64,000 bases of DNA from Acidobacteriota bacterium (GTDB lineage: Bacteria > Acidobacteriota > Blastocatellia > RBC074). Below, piece after piece: positions 41,657-49,815 of the stretch. Position 1 is the first letter of the stretch. Every line of letters begins with the position of its first letter. The notes beneath the pieces are model-generated. The model was not told the origin of the DNA, made no database searches, and was given only the letters and a program-made list of their open reading frames with translations. The translations under genes were made by a program, and so were the position numbers. The stretch lies in the NCBI GenBank assembly GCA_018269055.1, contig JAFDVI010000016.1:1-64000 (forward strand), written 5' to 3'.

Positions 41657-41875
41657 TCAACCGCCTCCGACAAAATGAACAATTTCCAGTTTGTCGCCCG
41701 CCTGCAATTTCGTTTCAGGCCAGGCGGCGCGCGGCAAAATAGACAGATTGAGTTCGACGGCCAGCCGCACGGCGCTCAAATCCAACAAGCTGACCAAATC
41801 CGTGACGCTGGCACCGGCAGGGATTGGACGCGATTCGCCGTTGATTGTGATTTCAATAAAGGTTTGTTCGTTCAC
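41657..41875 (-). CDS. thiS: Sulfur carrier protein ThiS
   Basis: 72 residues from the GTG at 41875, giving the usual ThiS length; an upstream TTG at 41911 would add 12 unconserved residues. The ubiquitin-like fold is recognisable as [18 protein letters not shown] at the start and [17 protein letters not shown] at the end, with the C-terminal Gly-Gly that becomes the thiocarboxylate. ThiS donates sulfur to ThiG in thiazole synthesis. No thiG, thiF or thiO is adjacent, so the pathway partners lie outside the window. Confidence 0.85.
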   Translation of the reverse strand: MNEQTFIEITINGESRPIPAGASVTDLVSLLDLSAVRLAVELNLSILPRAAWPETKLQAGDKLEIVHFVGGG

Positions 41876-41985
41876 GCCGTCATTATCCGACAGCCAAACC
41901 GAAGTACTCAAGACGAACTGCCACCGGCTGTCGCCTGAAACGACAACCGATGGCAGTGACCCTTCTCTCCGATTGATTCCCGTCT

Positions 41986-42312
41986 TTATTCTTCCGGTTT
42001 GAATGTGCCGTTCCCCAGCACCTGAAACTGAGTTGCTGAAAGCTGAGCGAGTGTTTGAATCGCAGAAAGAGAATTCGGCATTGCGGAAGTTCCAGAGGCT
42101 CTGGGCACGGAGGGCAGTTTCGGCGTTACATTTGTTCCGGAGACTCTGGGCAAGGAGGGCATTTTCGGTTTTATGTATGTTCCTGCGGCTCTGGGCAAGG
42201 AGGGCATTTTGGGTTTCGCAAGAGCCTCCGCAGAAAAACCGGATAAGCCAATCACAACCGCATCAACACCAATGGCAAACAGTAGCCAAGCAATCACACG
42301 AGCGTTTTTCAT
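41986..42312 (-). CDS. Small exported protein with three 15-residue repeats
   Basis: 108 residues. ATG 42312 has AGGAAGGTG upstream and starts a signal-like segment ([22 protein letters not shown]). Residues 33-75 are three copies of a 15-residue unit, [13 protein letters not shown] then two spacers, in the forms [13 protein letters not shown] and [13 protein letters not shown]. The tail is short ([20 protein letters not shown]). No family is recognised. A similarly long open frame exists on the other strand, but only this strand has both a ribosome binding site and a signal peptide. It follows the FGE-domain gene on the same strand after 196 bp. Confidence 0.6.
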   Translation of the reverse strand: MKNARVIAWLLFAIGVDAVVIGLSGFSAEALAKPKMPSLPRAAGTYIKPKMPSLPRVSGTNVTPKLPSVPRASGTSAMPNSLSAIQTLAQLSATQFQVLGNGTFKPEE

Positions 42313-42508
42313 ACTTCACCTTCCTGGGTTAAGGCCACACCTGACAAGCAATGCCGATCAGATGCCAGCATGATTGATTCCAGGCACCAAACTGGAAGGG
42401 GGAAAGGTTGATCCGGGCGCCGCTACCGGTTATTACCGAGCTGACAAGGATCGTGGGTATTGCGACTTGAGCAATGATTCAACAGGGTTCATCAAATTCA
42501 TGAACAAT

Positions 42509-43771
42509 CTATTTGTTCGTTGGCGTGGGTATTTCTGCTTCGATCAAAACACGGAATCCAATGTCATTTGAACTCATGGAGGAGGGAATTTGCTTTCTCG
42601 CGCTCGACCGGCATTCGCCAGCCGGGCTGTTCCAAGCGCCTCCGCGCAACGTGCGCAGAGAAGTGCCGTCCTCACGAATTTGTTTGTTTGCATCCTTTGC
42701 ATCCGAGGAAGGCTCGGTCTGGGCCTCGTGCCAGGAATCCAAACACCATTCCCAAACGTTTCCGTGCATGTCGTATAAGCCAAACGCATTGGCGATTCCC
42801 AAACTGCCCACCGGCACAGTTTGTTGGCGAAACAAATCTTTGGGAGCGGCAGCGTAAGGGAGTTTTCCGTTGTAATTCACCCAATCCGGATCAATCGTTC
42901 CGCCCAGGTTGAATTGGAAGGTTGTGCCCGCGCGGCAGGCATATTCCCACTCGGATTCCGTTGGCAACCGATAATGCCGTCCGGTTGCGCGAGACAGCCG
43001 TTCACAAAACTCCATGGCGTCTTCCCATGTGATTTGTTCAACCGGACGATTGCCACCTTTGAACCCGGAAGGGTCGCTGATCAAATCGCGGTTTACCTTT
43101 GGCAAAGCCGCTACCGCGCGCCATTGCGCCTGCGTAACTTCAAACTTGCTCATGTAAAAGCCCGAAACTTTCACCGTTTGTTGAGGAAGTTCGGCGGCCA
43201 ACCGTTCATGCAATTCAGTGCGCGATTCCTTATTCAAGCTGCGCGCGTAATTGGTTTCTATTTCGCCCAAATCAATCGGGCTGTTTCCCATCATAAAAGT
43301 TCCGGCGTGGATTTCGATCATTTCCAGATTCACGCCGCCGCCCAAATCTTCGACAAAAAATCTGGCGCGTTCTTTTCGCTTCTCTCCCAACCGACCTTTG
43401 TCGTCCACATTGATCACGTCAAATTCGTACCCGAGCAATTCGGGCCACGCTTTTGGTTTCGCAACCGGAGCCGGTTCGGCTTTTTTTAGAACCGGCATGG
43501 TAATCGCAAAGCTCAGATTGGACATCGTCGCCGACGGTTCCACTGGTTCCGGCACAGGGATGATTTCCGCTGTTTGGTCCCCCAATTGTTCGCGTTCGAG
43601 GCGCGGTTTCTTTTTTGTTTTCGCTCTTGGCTTGGCGCTGGCAGTAGAAGTCAGTTGCCGGCTTGGCACGATTACAACCTGCGCCATTGCGTTCTGCGCC
43701 AGCAAGGCCAAACCAATAACGTTCAAAACGATTCCGGCTAAACTCAATTTCACTAAATTTGTTCCCAGCAT
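42509..43771 (-). CDS. Exported SUMF1/formylglycine-generating-enzyme-domain protein
   Basis: 420 residues. A signal/anchor segment (LSLAGIVLNVIGLALLAQ) and a Lys/Pro-rich linker precede an FGE-sulfatase domain from about 140: EIHAGTFMMGNSP, SGFYMSKFEVTQAQWRAVA, NRPVEQITWEDAMEFCERL, YRLPTESEWEYACRAGT, GLYDMHGNVWEWCLDSW and LRGGAWNSPAGECRSS. Family members oxidise sulfatase cysteines or have unrelated substrate-binding functions; the catalytic Cys pair of true FGEs is not clearly conserved. It is 48 bp downstream of a Ser/Thr kinase gene, a pairing often seen in Acidobacteria and Planctomycetes. Confidence 0.88.
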   Translation of the reverse strand: MLGTNLVKLSLAGIVLNVIGLALLAQNAMAQVVIVPSRQLTSTASAKPRAKTKKKPRLEREQLGDQTAEIIPVPEPVEPSATMSNLSFAITMPVLKKAEPAPVAKPKAWPELLGYEFDVINVDDKGRLGEKRKERARFFVEDLGGGVNLEMIEIHAGTFMMGNSPIDLGEIETNYARSLNKESRTELHERLAAELPQQTVKVSGFYMSKFEVTQAQWRAVAALPKVNRDLISDPSGFKGGNRPVEQITWEDAMEFCERLSRATGRHYRLPTESEWEYACRAGTTFQFNLGGTIDPDWVNYNGKLPYAAAPKDLFRQQTVPVGSLGIANAFGLYDMHGNVWEWCLDSWHEAQTEPSSDAKDANKQIREDGTSLRTLRGGAWNSPAGECRSSARKQIPSSMSSNDIGFRVLIEAEIPTPTNK

Positions 43772-43819
43772 TGTTCACTCCGTGTTCGCTACTGAAGCAG
43801 CAGGTTCAAGTGGGCGCAC

Positions 43820-45604
43820 TTACTTTTGCTGTTTTCTGATTGCAACATCAAATACGAGGGGTTCTTCCTTATAACGATCAGCAAGCACCTGCACTGCGAC
43901 GGCAGGTTGGTTTTCTTCAGCGAAGGCAACCAGGGTGGGAGATTTGGATGAACTTCGTTTCCGCAGGTCTGTCAATTGTTGTAATTCGAGTTCGTTCAGT
44001 TCGTGGCCGGATTGCAAAGCGAAAAACTCCGGCGACTTCAGCGGTTCGGAGGAAAAGACGACCGTGAATGGAGCCGATTCGGCTTCGCGCGGCAACATGA
44101 ACCATTGTCCACTATCGGGGAACTGGAAATCATTTCCGCCCGCGCTCCAATTCGCGGTAACGCCCGAACCGGGCATCGGTTGTTCCGTCAGAAATGTCTG
44201 CAATCGGCCATTTTTCCCCAATGCGATCAGGTAAAGATAACCGCTCTGGTTCGGTTTAAAGTGAAATTTGAAGCGGGTGCCCAATGCCAGCGGCAACATT
44301 CCGGTCGCGCGGGAAGTGATGTTTTCCGCCGAAACCACTTCCAGGTAATAACTCAAAACCTCTCTGCGCATGGGGGTCGGCAAATTCGGCTCGCCGTTGC
44401 TTTTTGTAAACGCCGTGAGTTCCGCGGCGCCGGCGATCAATCCCGGTCTCGACTTCACTTCCCGGTAAAACATGATGGTGGTCGTGGTTGTCATCAATAA
44501 CAAAGCCGCCACCGCATACCAGGCGACGCGAGACGAGCGTCGCGGCTTTCTCGTTTTTGCTACCGATTTCGTTGCACGCACCGGTTTGCTATTGACCGGA
44601 TTGTCCGGTGGTTGCCACGCGGACTGCTCTCTGGGTTCATCCAGCGGGATGATGACGCTGCTTAATTCCTCGGTTCGCGGCAAAGCAACTTGCGGATTTA
44701 CAGGCATATTGGCAGCGGGCCAATTATCTGTGAGCGTGGCGGCCCGATGGAATTCCGCTGGTGGACGATTCAGCGAAGCATTGCGCAACGCCTGTCGCAT
44801 TTTAGATGCGGATTCCGGGCGATTATTTTGGGACAGGGACATCGCCGATTCGATCAACTTGGCAATCGGCGCGGGCACAGACGGATTCAACTCGGTTATA
44901 GGGCGCAACAATTCCTGCTCCCCCATCATTTCGGCAGCCATTCGTGTCAGCGCATCCGGCGGCATTACCCCGGTCAACAGGTGATAGAGAGTTGCGGCCA
45001 GGCTATAAAGATCGCTACGAGCTTCAGTCCCAAGACCACGAATCTGTTCCAATGAAGCATAGTGCGGCGTATACCCCTGAATACTGCGACCGGATTTTGG
45101 CTTTCCGGTAACAACTCCCTTGGCCAGACCAAAATCGAGCAAGATCACTTCTCCGCGCGGGGTCAGCTTCAAATTCTGCGGTTTGATGTCGCGGTGAATC
45201 ACAGGCGGTTGCTGTGAATGCAAATACTCCAGCGCGTCCAGCAACTGATCCGCCCACTGCAAAACCTGTGACGCCATAAATGCGCCCTGACCAATGGTTT
45301 TTCGCTCTTCCAGCAATTGTTCCAGGTCATTGCCCGGAATGTATTGCATCACCAAAAACTGTTTATCTCCGTTGGCAAAATAATCCATCACCACCGGTAA
45401 AGCCGGATGACGTAAATGATTGAGCAGTCGCGCTTCCTGTGAAAACGCCTGTTGAAATTGTTCATTACTGTAAAAAGTTTCTTTCACTGCTACAGCGCTA
45501 CCAAATTTTCTATCTGTCGCCTGATATACCGCTCCCATCCCGCCCTGCCCGAGCAGACGCAAAATCAGATAACGGTCCTGTAACAACGTGTTCGGCGAAA
45601 GCAT
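43820..45604 (-). CDS. Membrane Ser/Thr protein kinase with C-terminal DUF4384 domain
   Basis: 594 residues from ATG 45604 (AAAGGAGAATCGA before it). The kinase domain occupies 1-270: Gly loop LGQGGMGAVY (18-27), Lys41, HRDIKPQN (137-144) and DFG (157-159). A Pro-rich juxtamembrane region is followed by one membrane span (WYAVAALLLMTTTTTIMF, about 375-392). The extracytoplasmic part has DUF4384-like sequence (KFHFKPNQSGYLYLIALGK). It likely phosphorylates Ser/Thr in response to an external signal. Confidence 0.93.
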   Translation of the reverse strand: MLSPNTLLQDRYLILRLLGQGGMGAVYQATDRKFGSAVAVKETFYSNEQFQQAFSQEARLLNHLRHPALPVVMDYFANGDKQFLVMQYIPGNDLEQLLEERKTIGQGAFMASQVLQWADQLLDALEYLHSQQPPVIHRDIKPQNLKLTPRGEVILLDFGLAKGVVTGKPKSGRSIQGYTPHYASLEQIRGLGTEARSDLYSLAATLYHLLTGVMPPDALTRMAAEMMGEQELLRPITELNPSVPAPIAKLIESAMSLSQNNRPESASKMRQALRNASLNRPPAEFHRAATLTDNWPAANMPVNPQVALPRTEELSSVIIPLDEPREQSAWQPPDNPVNSKPVRATKSVAKTRKPRRSSRVAWYAVAALLLMTTTTTIMFYREVKSRPGLIAGAAELTAFTKSNGEPNLPTPMRREVLSYYLEVVSAENITSRATGMLPLALGTRFKFHFKPNQSGYLYLIALGKNGRLQTFLTEQPMPGSGVTANWSAGGNDFQFPDSGQWFMLPREAESAPFTVVFSSEPLKSPEFFALQSGHELNELELQQLTDLRKRSSSKSPTLVAFAEENQPAVAVQVLADRYKEEPLVFDVAIRKQQK

Positions 45605-46086
45605 TCGATTCTCCTTAAAGCGATACACAAATAGGGATCAGAAGATAGTTTGAGATTAAGCCTGGCATAACCGTAGCGGCAGACAGACTACGGCCAAGCT
45701 TGATCAGGTGGGCACAAACGTATGGCAACGTCCGGAATTATTTTCGTTTTTATTTACTGCTTGGGATGCTGATTAGGTGTGATGACATTCCCACGCTCAC
45801 ATCACACTGACACAGAGAGACCGCTTGGTGAGAAAGCTTCTGTGCCGTTCGTATTTTGAGCGTCTGCCCGAAATAACGCAGGATTCCTATCAACCAGCAT
45901 TACCGGGCGTTCAGTTTGAATTGTATCTTGTTACTTATTCAATCAGGGGGAATGGGAGGATTACTTGGGCGAAGTGTTTATACATCGGAATCAGCAGTTA
46001 TGGAAGACTTGTAACATTAAAATTCGGGTTTCATTTGATGGAAACGTGCGCGAGGGAGCGAAGAAAAGACTTTGGCAGTAAGTGAG
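45605..46086. other. 482-bp intergenic region, no supported gene
   Basis: The region separates the NtrY-like gene stop from the kinase start. One plus-strand frame (45825-46085) has no ribosome binding site, no signal peptide and no recognisable family, and I do not call it. The kinase promoter should be here; I cannot point to definite boxes. Confidence 0.6.
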
Positions 46087-47556
46087 TTACAACGGTAATC
46101 TGAGCTTCGCTTCACAGCCTTTGCCACCAACGCGGTTTTCCAACGTTAAAGTTCCACCGTGGCCTTCGGCGATTTGGCGGCTGAGCGCGAGGCCAATGCC
46201 AGAGCCTCCGGGTTTGGTGGTAAAGAACGGCACAAACAAGTTCGAAGTATTCGATAAGCCCGGCCCTTCGTCTTCAACGGAAATTTCCAAATAACCATTG
46301 TTGACGCGCCAAGCGACACTGGCGCCTCCGCCGGTTTGTGTTGCAGCATCCACTGCATTGCGAAGCAGATTAATCAGCAATTGTTCCAGTTGATCCTGAT
46401 CTCCGTGAATGGTGAGTTCGGGGCCTGGGATTAACTCAATCTTTTTCCGGGTTTCCAACCCCACAGATTGGCGCACCCAATTTCCAACATCCATCGGCTG
46501 CAATTCGGGGCGCGGCAGTTTGGCCAGCACCGCATACGCCGTCATAAACCGGTTCAGCGATTCAGCTCTGGATGAAATGACCGACAAGCCTCTGGCCAAA
46601 TCCTCTTCCAGATCGTCCGGACGGGGCGCGCGCGCAAGCATATTTTCCAAACTCCGTGCGATGGATTTGATTGGCGTCAGAGAGTTATTGAGTTCATGTC
46701 CCAAAACGCGCACAAGCCGTTGCCAGGCCAATCGTTCTTCTTCCCGCAACGCGCGGCTCAAGTCGGCAATGACCACCAATTGATGCGGTTTGCCGTCTTC
46801 ACGAAAACTGCTCCGGCGCATTCCCCAACGGCTGGCGACATTGCCAATTCCGCCCGGAAAGGTTCGTTGCAGAGTTCGCGTCGGTTCGCCGTCCAAACAA
46901 TCCTGCATTCGCAATTCTTCGGCGGTTCGACCGAGCAGTTGCGCAGACGGACGATCCAATAACTTTTCCGCCGCGCGATTGACCAATCGCAACCTTTGTT
47001 CGCTGTCGAAGGCGAATACAGCCAAATCAATTTCTTCCATCACGCGACGCAATAACGCCGTCGCTTCCATTGCGCCTAATCGTTGCGCGCGCAAAGTTGA
47101 ACTGAGCGCGTTGACTTCGCGAACGACATCGCCGAGCGGATCGTCTTTGTTGACCGAACGGCCTCGAATCGAATAATCGCCTTCGCGCAAGGCAGAGAGC
47201 AAATTCGACAAGGTTTGCAGCGGCATCACCACGCGTTCGCGCAAAGCATACGCGAATCCCAACCAGAAACTGATTACGAATACTGTCAGCGTCCATTGGA
47301 CTTTGGAGGAGTAATCTCCAGTCCATAGCATCACCAGTGCCACTAACGCCCCGGGAAAACCCGTAAAAAACGCCATCAGCCAGACGCGTTTATCGAAACT
47401 CAATGGTTGTGCATGAAAGGGACGCGGCAGAGGTTTGACGTGAACGTGCGAATCCCCGGCTTTCGTGGTTGGTTGCGGCAGAATCGAAAGCAGATTGGGA
47501 CGATCCGATTCTACCGGTTCGTATTCGCCAAAGATTCGCAATCCCAGAAGTTTCAT
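46087..47556 (-). CDS. NtrY-like sensor histidine kinase
   Basis: 489 residues. Two hydrophobic segments (about 58-110) are followed by a HAMP domain (RVVMPLQTLSNLLSALREGD), a PAS domain (LLRRVMEEIDLAVFAFDSEQ), a phosphoacceptor helix LVRVLGHELNNSLTPIKS (His in GHELNN, the NtrY/NtrB type) and an ATPase domain with NLLRNAVDAA (N box), VEDEGPGL and GGSGIGLALS (G boxes). There is almost no periplasmic sensor loop, so the signal is probably membrane or cytoplasmic. It lies 120 bp downstream of the NtrC-like gene, its likely partner, and a repeat occupies the spacer. Confidence 0.92.
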   Translation of the reverse strand: MKLLGLRIFGEYEPVESDRPNLLSILPQPTTKAGDSHVHVKPLPRPFHAQPLSFDKRVWLMAFFTGFPGALVALVMLWTGDYSSKVQWTLTVFVISFWLGFAYALRERVVMPLQTLSNLLSALREGDYSIRGRSVNKDDPLGDVVREVNALSSTLRAQRLGAMEATALLRRVMEEIDLAVFAFDSEQRLRLVNRAAEKLLDRPSAQLLGRTAEELRMQDCLDGEPTRTLQRTFPGGIGNVASRWGMRRSSFREDGKPHQLVVIADLSRALREEERLAWQRLVRVLGHELNNSLTPIKSIARSLENMLARAPRPDDLEEDLARGLSVISSRAESLNRFMTAYAVLAKLPRPELQPMDVGNWVRQSVGLETRKKIELIPGPELTIHGDQDQLEQLLINLLRNAVDAATQTGGGASVAWRVNNGYLEISVEDEGPGLSNTSNLFVPFFTTKPGGSGIGLALSRQIAEGHGGTLTLENRVGGKGCEAKLRLPL

Positions 47557-47570
47557 CGGCCGTCATTGTA

Positions 47571-47671
47571 GAGCCGGTTTTCCAACCGGCTCAAGTATGT
47601 CTGCCAGCAATCTCTTCTGGCCATTAAATGATCTGTGGATAAAACTAGCGCGGATTGGAAAACCCGCGCTA
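47571..47671. repeat. Pair of hairpin repeats between regulator and sensor genes
   Basis: First hairpin GAGCCGGTT (47571-47579)/AACCGGCTC (47584-47592). Second hairpin TAGCGCGG (47646-47653)/CCGCGCTA (47664-47671), enclosing TTGGAAAA. Both share the TTTTCCAACC core and GCGCTAC end with the 36212-36318 repeat. Confidence 0.85.
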
Positions 47672-47676
47672 CAACT

Positions 47677-49044
47677 TCACAGCCCGAATTTTTCCAGCCG
47701 ACGGTAAAGTGCGCTGCGGCTGAGTCCCAACGCTTCCGCCGCTTTGCTGACATTGCCGTCGAAGCGGGCAAGCGTCTTTTTGATCAGGTAGCATTCGACT
47801 TCTTCCAAACTCATTTCTTCCAGGCGGGCGGAGCTTTCCGAGGATTGGTAAAGCCCCAAATCGCTCGCCTTTACGATGGTTCCCTGCGCCATCAACACAG
47901 CGCGTTCAATGGCGTGGTCGAGTTCGCGCACGTTGCCCGGCCATTGATGCTCCGTCAGGGCACGCATTGCCGCGATATCAAAATCCGTTACCAGTTTTCG
48001 ATACCGCGCCGCGTTTTGTTTCAGGAAATGCCCGGCCAGCAACGGAATGTCTTCGCGCCGGTCGCGCACGGCAGGTAAACGGATTTCGACGGTGTTCAAT
48101 CGAAACAGCAGATCCTGGCGAAAGCGTCCGGCGGCGACTTCTGCGTGTAAATCAGCATTCGTCGCCGAAATGATTCGCACGTTGACCTTTCGGGTTTTGG
48201 ATGAACCGACGCGCTCGAATTCACCGGTTTCCAGCACACGCAGCAATTTGGCCTGTTGCGGCAAGGAAATGTTGGCGATTTCGTCCAAAAACAGCGTGCC
48301 TTCATCGGCGAGTTCAAATCGTCCGACGCGATCGGTTTTGGCGTCGGTGTAAGCGCCTTTGATGTGGCCGAACAATTCGCTTTCAAACACGCCTTCGGAC
48401 AAACCGCCGACATTGACCGTCACCAGCGGTTTGTTGGCGCGGTGAGAAATCGAATGCAATACGCTGGCAACGACGCCTTTGCCCGTGCCGTTTTCGCCTG
48501 TGATCAGCACGTTGGCATCTGAAGGTCCAACGCGAGCGATGACCTGCAAGACAGGTTGCATCGCCGGAGATTCGGCAATCAGCTTGGAGCGATGTTCGCT
48601 GCGCAGCAATTGATTTTCCGCTTCCAGCCGTTGCCCTTTGCGTAGCGCCTGGCCGAGTTCGATCTGCGTTCGCAAAATGCTGATTAGCCGTTCATTTTCC
48701 CAGGGCTTTTGCACGAAATCGCGCGCGCCGCGCCGCATGGCCTCCACCGCCAGATCAACGCTCCCCCAGGCAGTCATCACCACCACCGGTAAGGAACTGT
48801 CCATGGCCTGAATCTGCGTCAGCAAATCCAACCCTTCCTGCCCGGATGTCGTGTCGCGCGTGTAGTTCAAATCAATCAACACCACATCAAAATCGCGGGT
48901 TTCGATGGCGGAAAGAATTTGTGCGGGCGAAGCGGCGGTTTCTGTCTGAAAGCCCTCGCTTTTCAGCAACAACCGCAATGCCTCCAGCACGTCGGCTTGA
49001 TCGTCGGCAATAAGAATTCTGGGAAATGAGTTCGAGCTTTTCAT
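47677..49044 (-). CDS. NtrC-family sigma-54-dependent response regulator
   Basis: 455 residues: receiver domain (DD at 14-15, phosphoacceptor Asp58 in VVLIDLN, conserved Thr/Lys later), AAA+ domain with Walker A GENGTGKG, ELFGHIKGAYTDAKTDR in place of the GAFTGA loop, Walker B GTLFLDEIANI, and a Fis-type HTH at the end (NVSKAAEALGLSRSALYRRL). The loop that contacts sigma-54 reads GAYTDA, a variant seen in some NtrC-like regulators. The gene follows the ABC-exporter operon on the same strand with a 95-bp gap and precedes its histidine kinase. Confidence 0.94.
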   Translation of the reverse strand: MKSSNSFPRILIADDQADVLEALRLLLKSEGFQTETAASPAQILSAIETRDFDVVLIDLNYTRDTTSGQEGLDLLTQIQAMDSSLPVVVMTAWGSVDLAVEAMRRGARDFVQKPWENERLISILRTQIELGQALRKGQRLEAENQLLRSEHRSKLIAESPAMQPVLQVIARVGPSDANVLITGENGTGKGVVASVLHSISHRANKPLVTVNVGGLSEGVFESELFGHIKGAYTDAKTDRVGRFELADEGTLFLDEIANISLPQQAKLLRVLETGEFERVGSSKTRKVNVRIISATNADLHAEVAAGRFRQDLLFRLNTVEIRLPAVRDRREDIPLLAGHFLKQNAARYRKLVTDFDIAAMRALTEHQWPGNVRELDHAIERAVLMAQGTIVKASDLGLYQSSESSARLEEMSLEEVECYLIKKTLARFDGNVSKAAEALGLSRSALYRRLEKFGL

Positions 49045-49139
49045 AACTACAGATCGAGTAATACGGAGCGATACAAATCAAAAGGCAAAAGTTCAAAGGC
49101 AACAGATGAGCACTTCCGATTTTGTTTTTGCTTTTTGAG

Positions 49140-49802
49140 TTAATCCTTCAACCAGCCGTCAGCCAGATTGATGACGCGATTGCTGTACTCCGCATTCGCT
49201 TCGGAATGTGTCACCTGCACGATGGTGGCGCCTTCGTTGTTCAACCGCTTGAACAATTCCATGATTTCTTTGCCCTGGCTGGAATGCAGATTTCCGGTCG
49301 GTTCGTCCGCCAGGATGATTTTCGGATTGGCGATAACTGCGCGCGCCACGCCAACCAATTGCTGCTGACCGCCGGAAAGCTGGTTGGGATACAAATCCTT
49401 TTTGCCGACGATGCTGAATTTGTCCAACACGTCTCCGACGATGGCTTCGCGTTCCGATTTTTTGATGTCGCGATAGGAAAGCGGAATTTCCAGGTTTTCG
49501 TACACCGTCAGATGATCGAGCAAATGGTAGCTTTGAAACACAAAGCCGATGTTTCGATTGCGAACCTCTGCGCGGTCTTTCGGTTTCATTTTGTGAATGG
49601 CGAAATCGCCAAAGTAATACTCGCCATCCCAACCCGTGTCGTGCATGCCCAGAATGTGCAGCAGCGTGGATTTGCCCGCGCCGCTCGGCCCCATAATCGA
49701 AACGAATTCGCCTTCCTTGATTTCCAGCGAAACCCGGCGCAACACGTAATACTTCTGCAATCCTTGCGGATAATACTTTTCGACATTTTCCAAACGAATC
49801 AT
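49140..49802 (-). CDS. ABC transporter ATP-binding protein (MacB/LolD type)
   Basis: 220 residues from ATG 49802 (GGAG upstream; longer frame rejected). All ABC motifs are present: Walker A GPSGAGKS (38-45), Q loop FVFQSYHLLDHL, signature LSGGQQQ, Walker B IILADEPTGNL and the H-loop VTHSE. It powers the MacB-like permeases encoded immediately upstream (13-bp gap). This class performs mechanotransmission or lipid/peptide export rather than classical substrate transport. Confidence 0.94.
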   Translation of the reverse strand: MIRLENVEKYYPQGLQKYYVLRRVSLEIKEGEFVSIMGPSGAGKSTLLHILGMHDTGWDGEYYFGDFAIHKMKPKDRAEVRNRNIGFVFQSYHLLDHLTVYENLEIPLSYRDIKKSEREAIVGDVLDKFSIVGKKDLYPNQLSGGQQQLVGVARAVIANPKIILADEPTGNLHSSQGKEIMELFKRLNNEGATIVQVTHSEANAEYSNRVINLADGWLKD

Positions 49803-49815
49803 TCTTTGAACTCCA

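Noticed and set aside
42374-42571. 65-codon plus-strand frame after the small repeat protein
   Set aside because: It has no ribosome binding site, overlaps the 3' end of the FGE-domain gene, and has no recognisable family.
36090-46015. Shared GCAGT(T)ATGGAAGAC-like sequence at about 36115 and about 45990 in two intergenic regions
   Set aside because: The match is only about 20 bases with mismatches around it and lies far from both start codons; chance similarity cannot be excluded.
45825-46085. 86-codon plus-strand frame in the intergenic region before the NtrY-like gene
   Set aside because: GTG start without a ribosome binding site, no conserved features, and overlap with the sensor-kinase gene end region.
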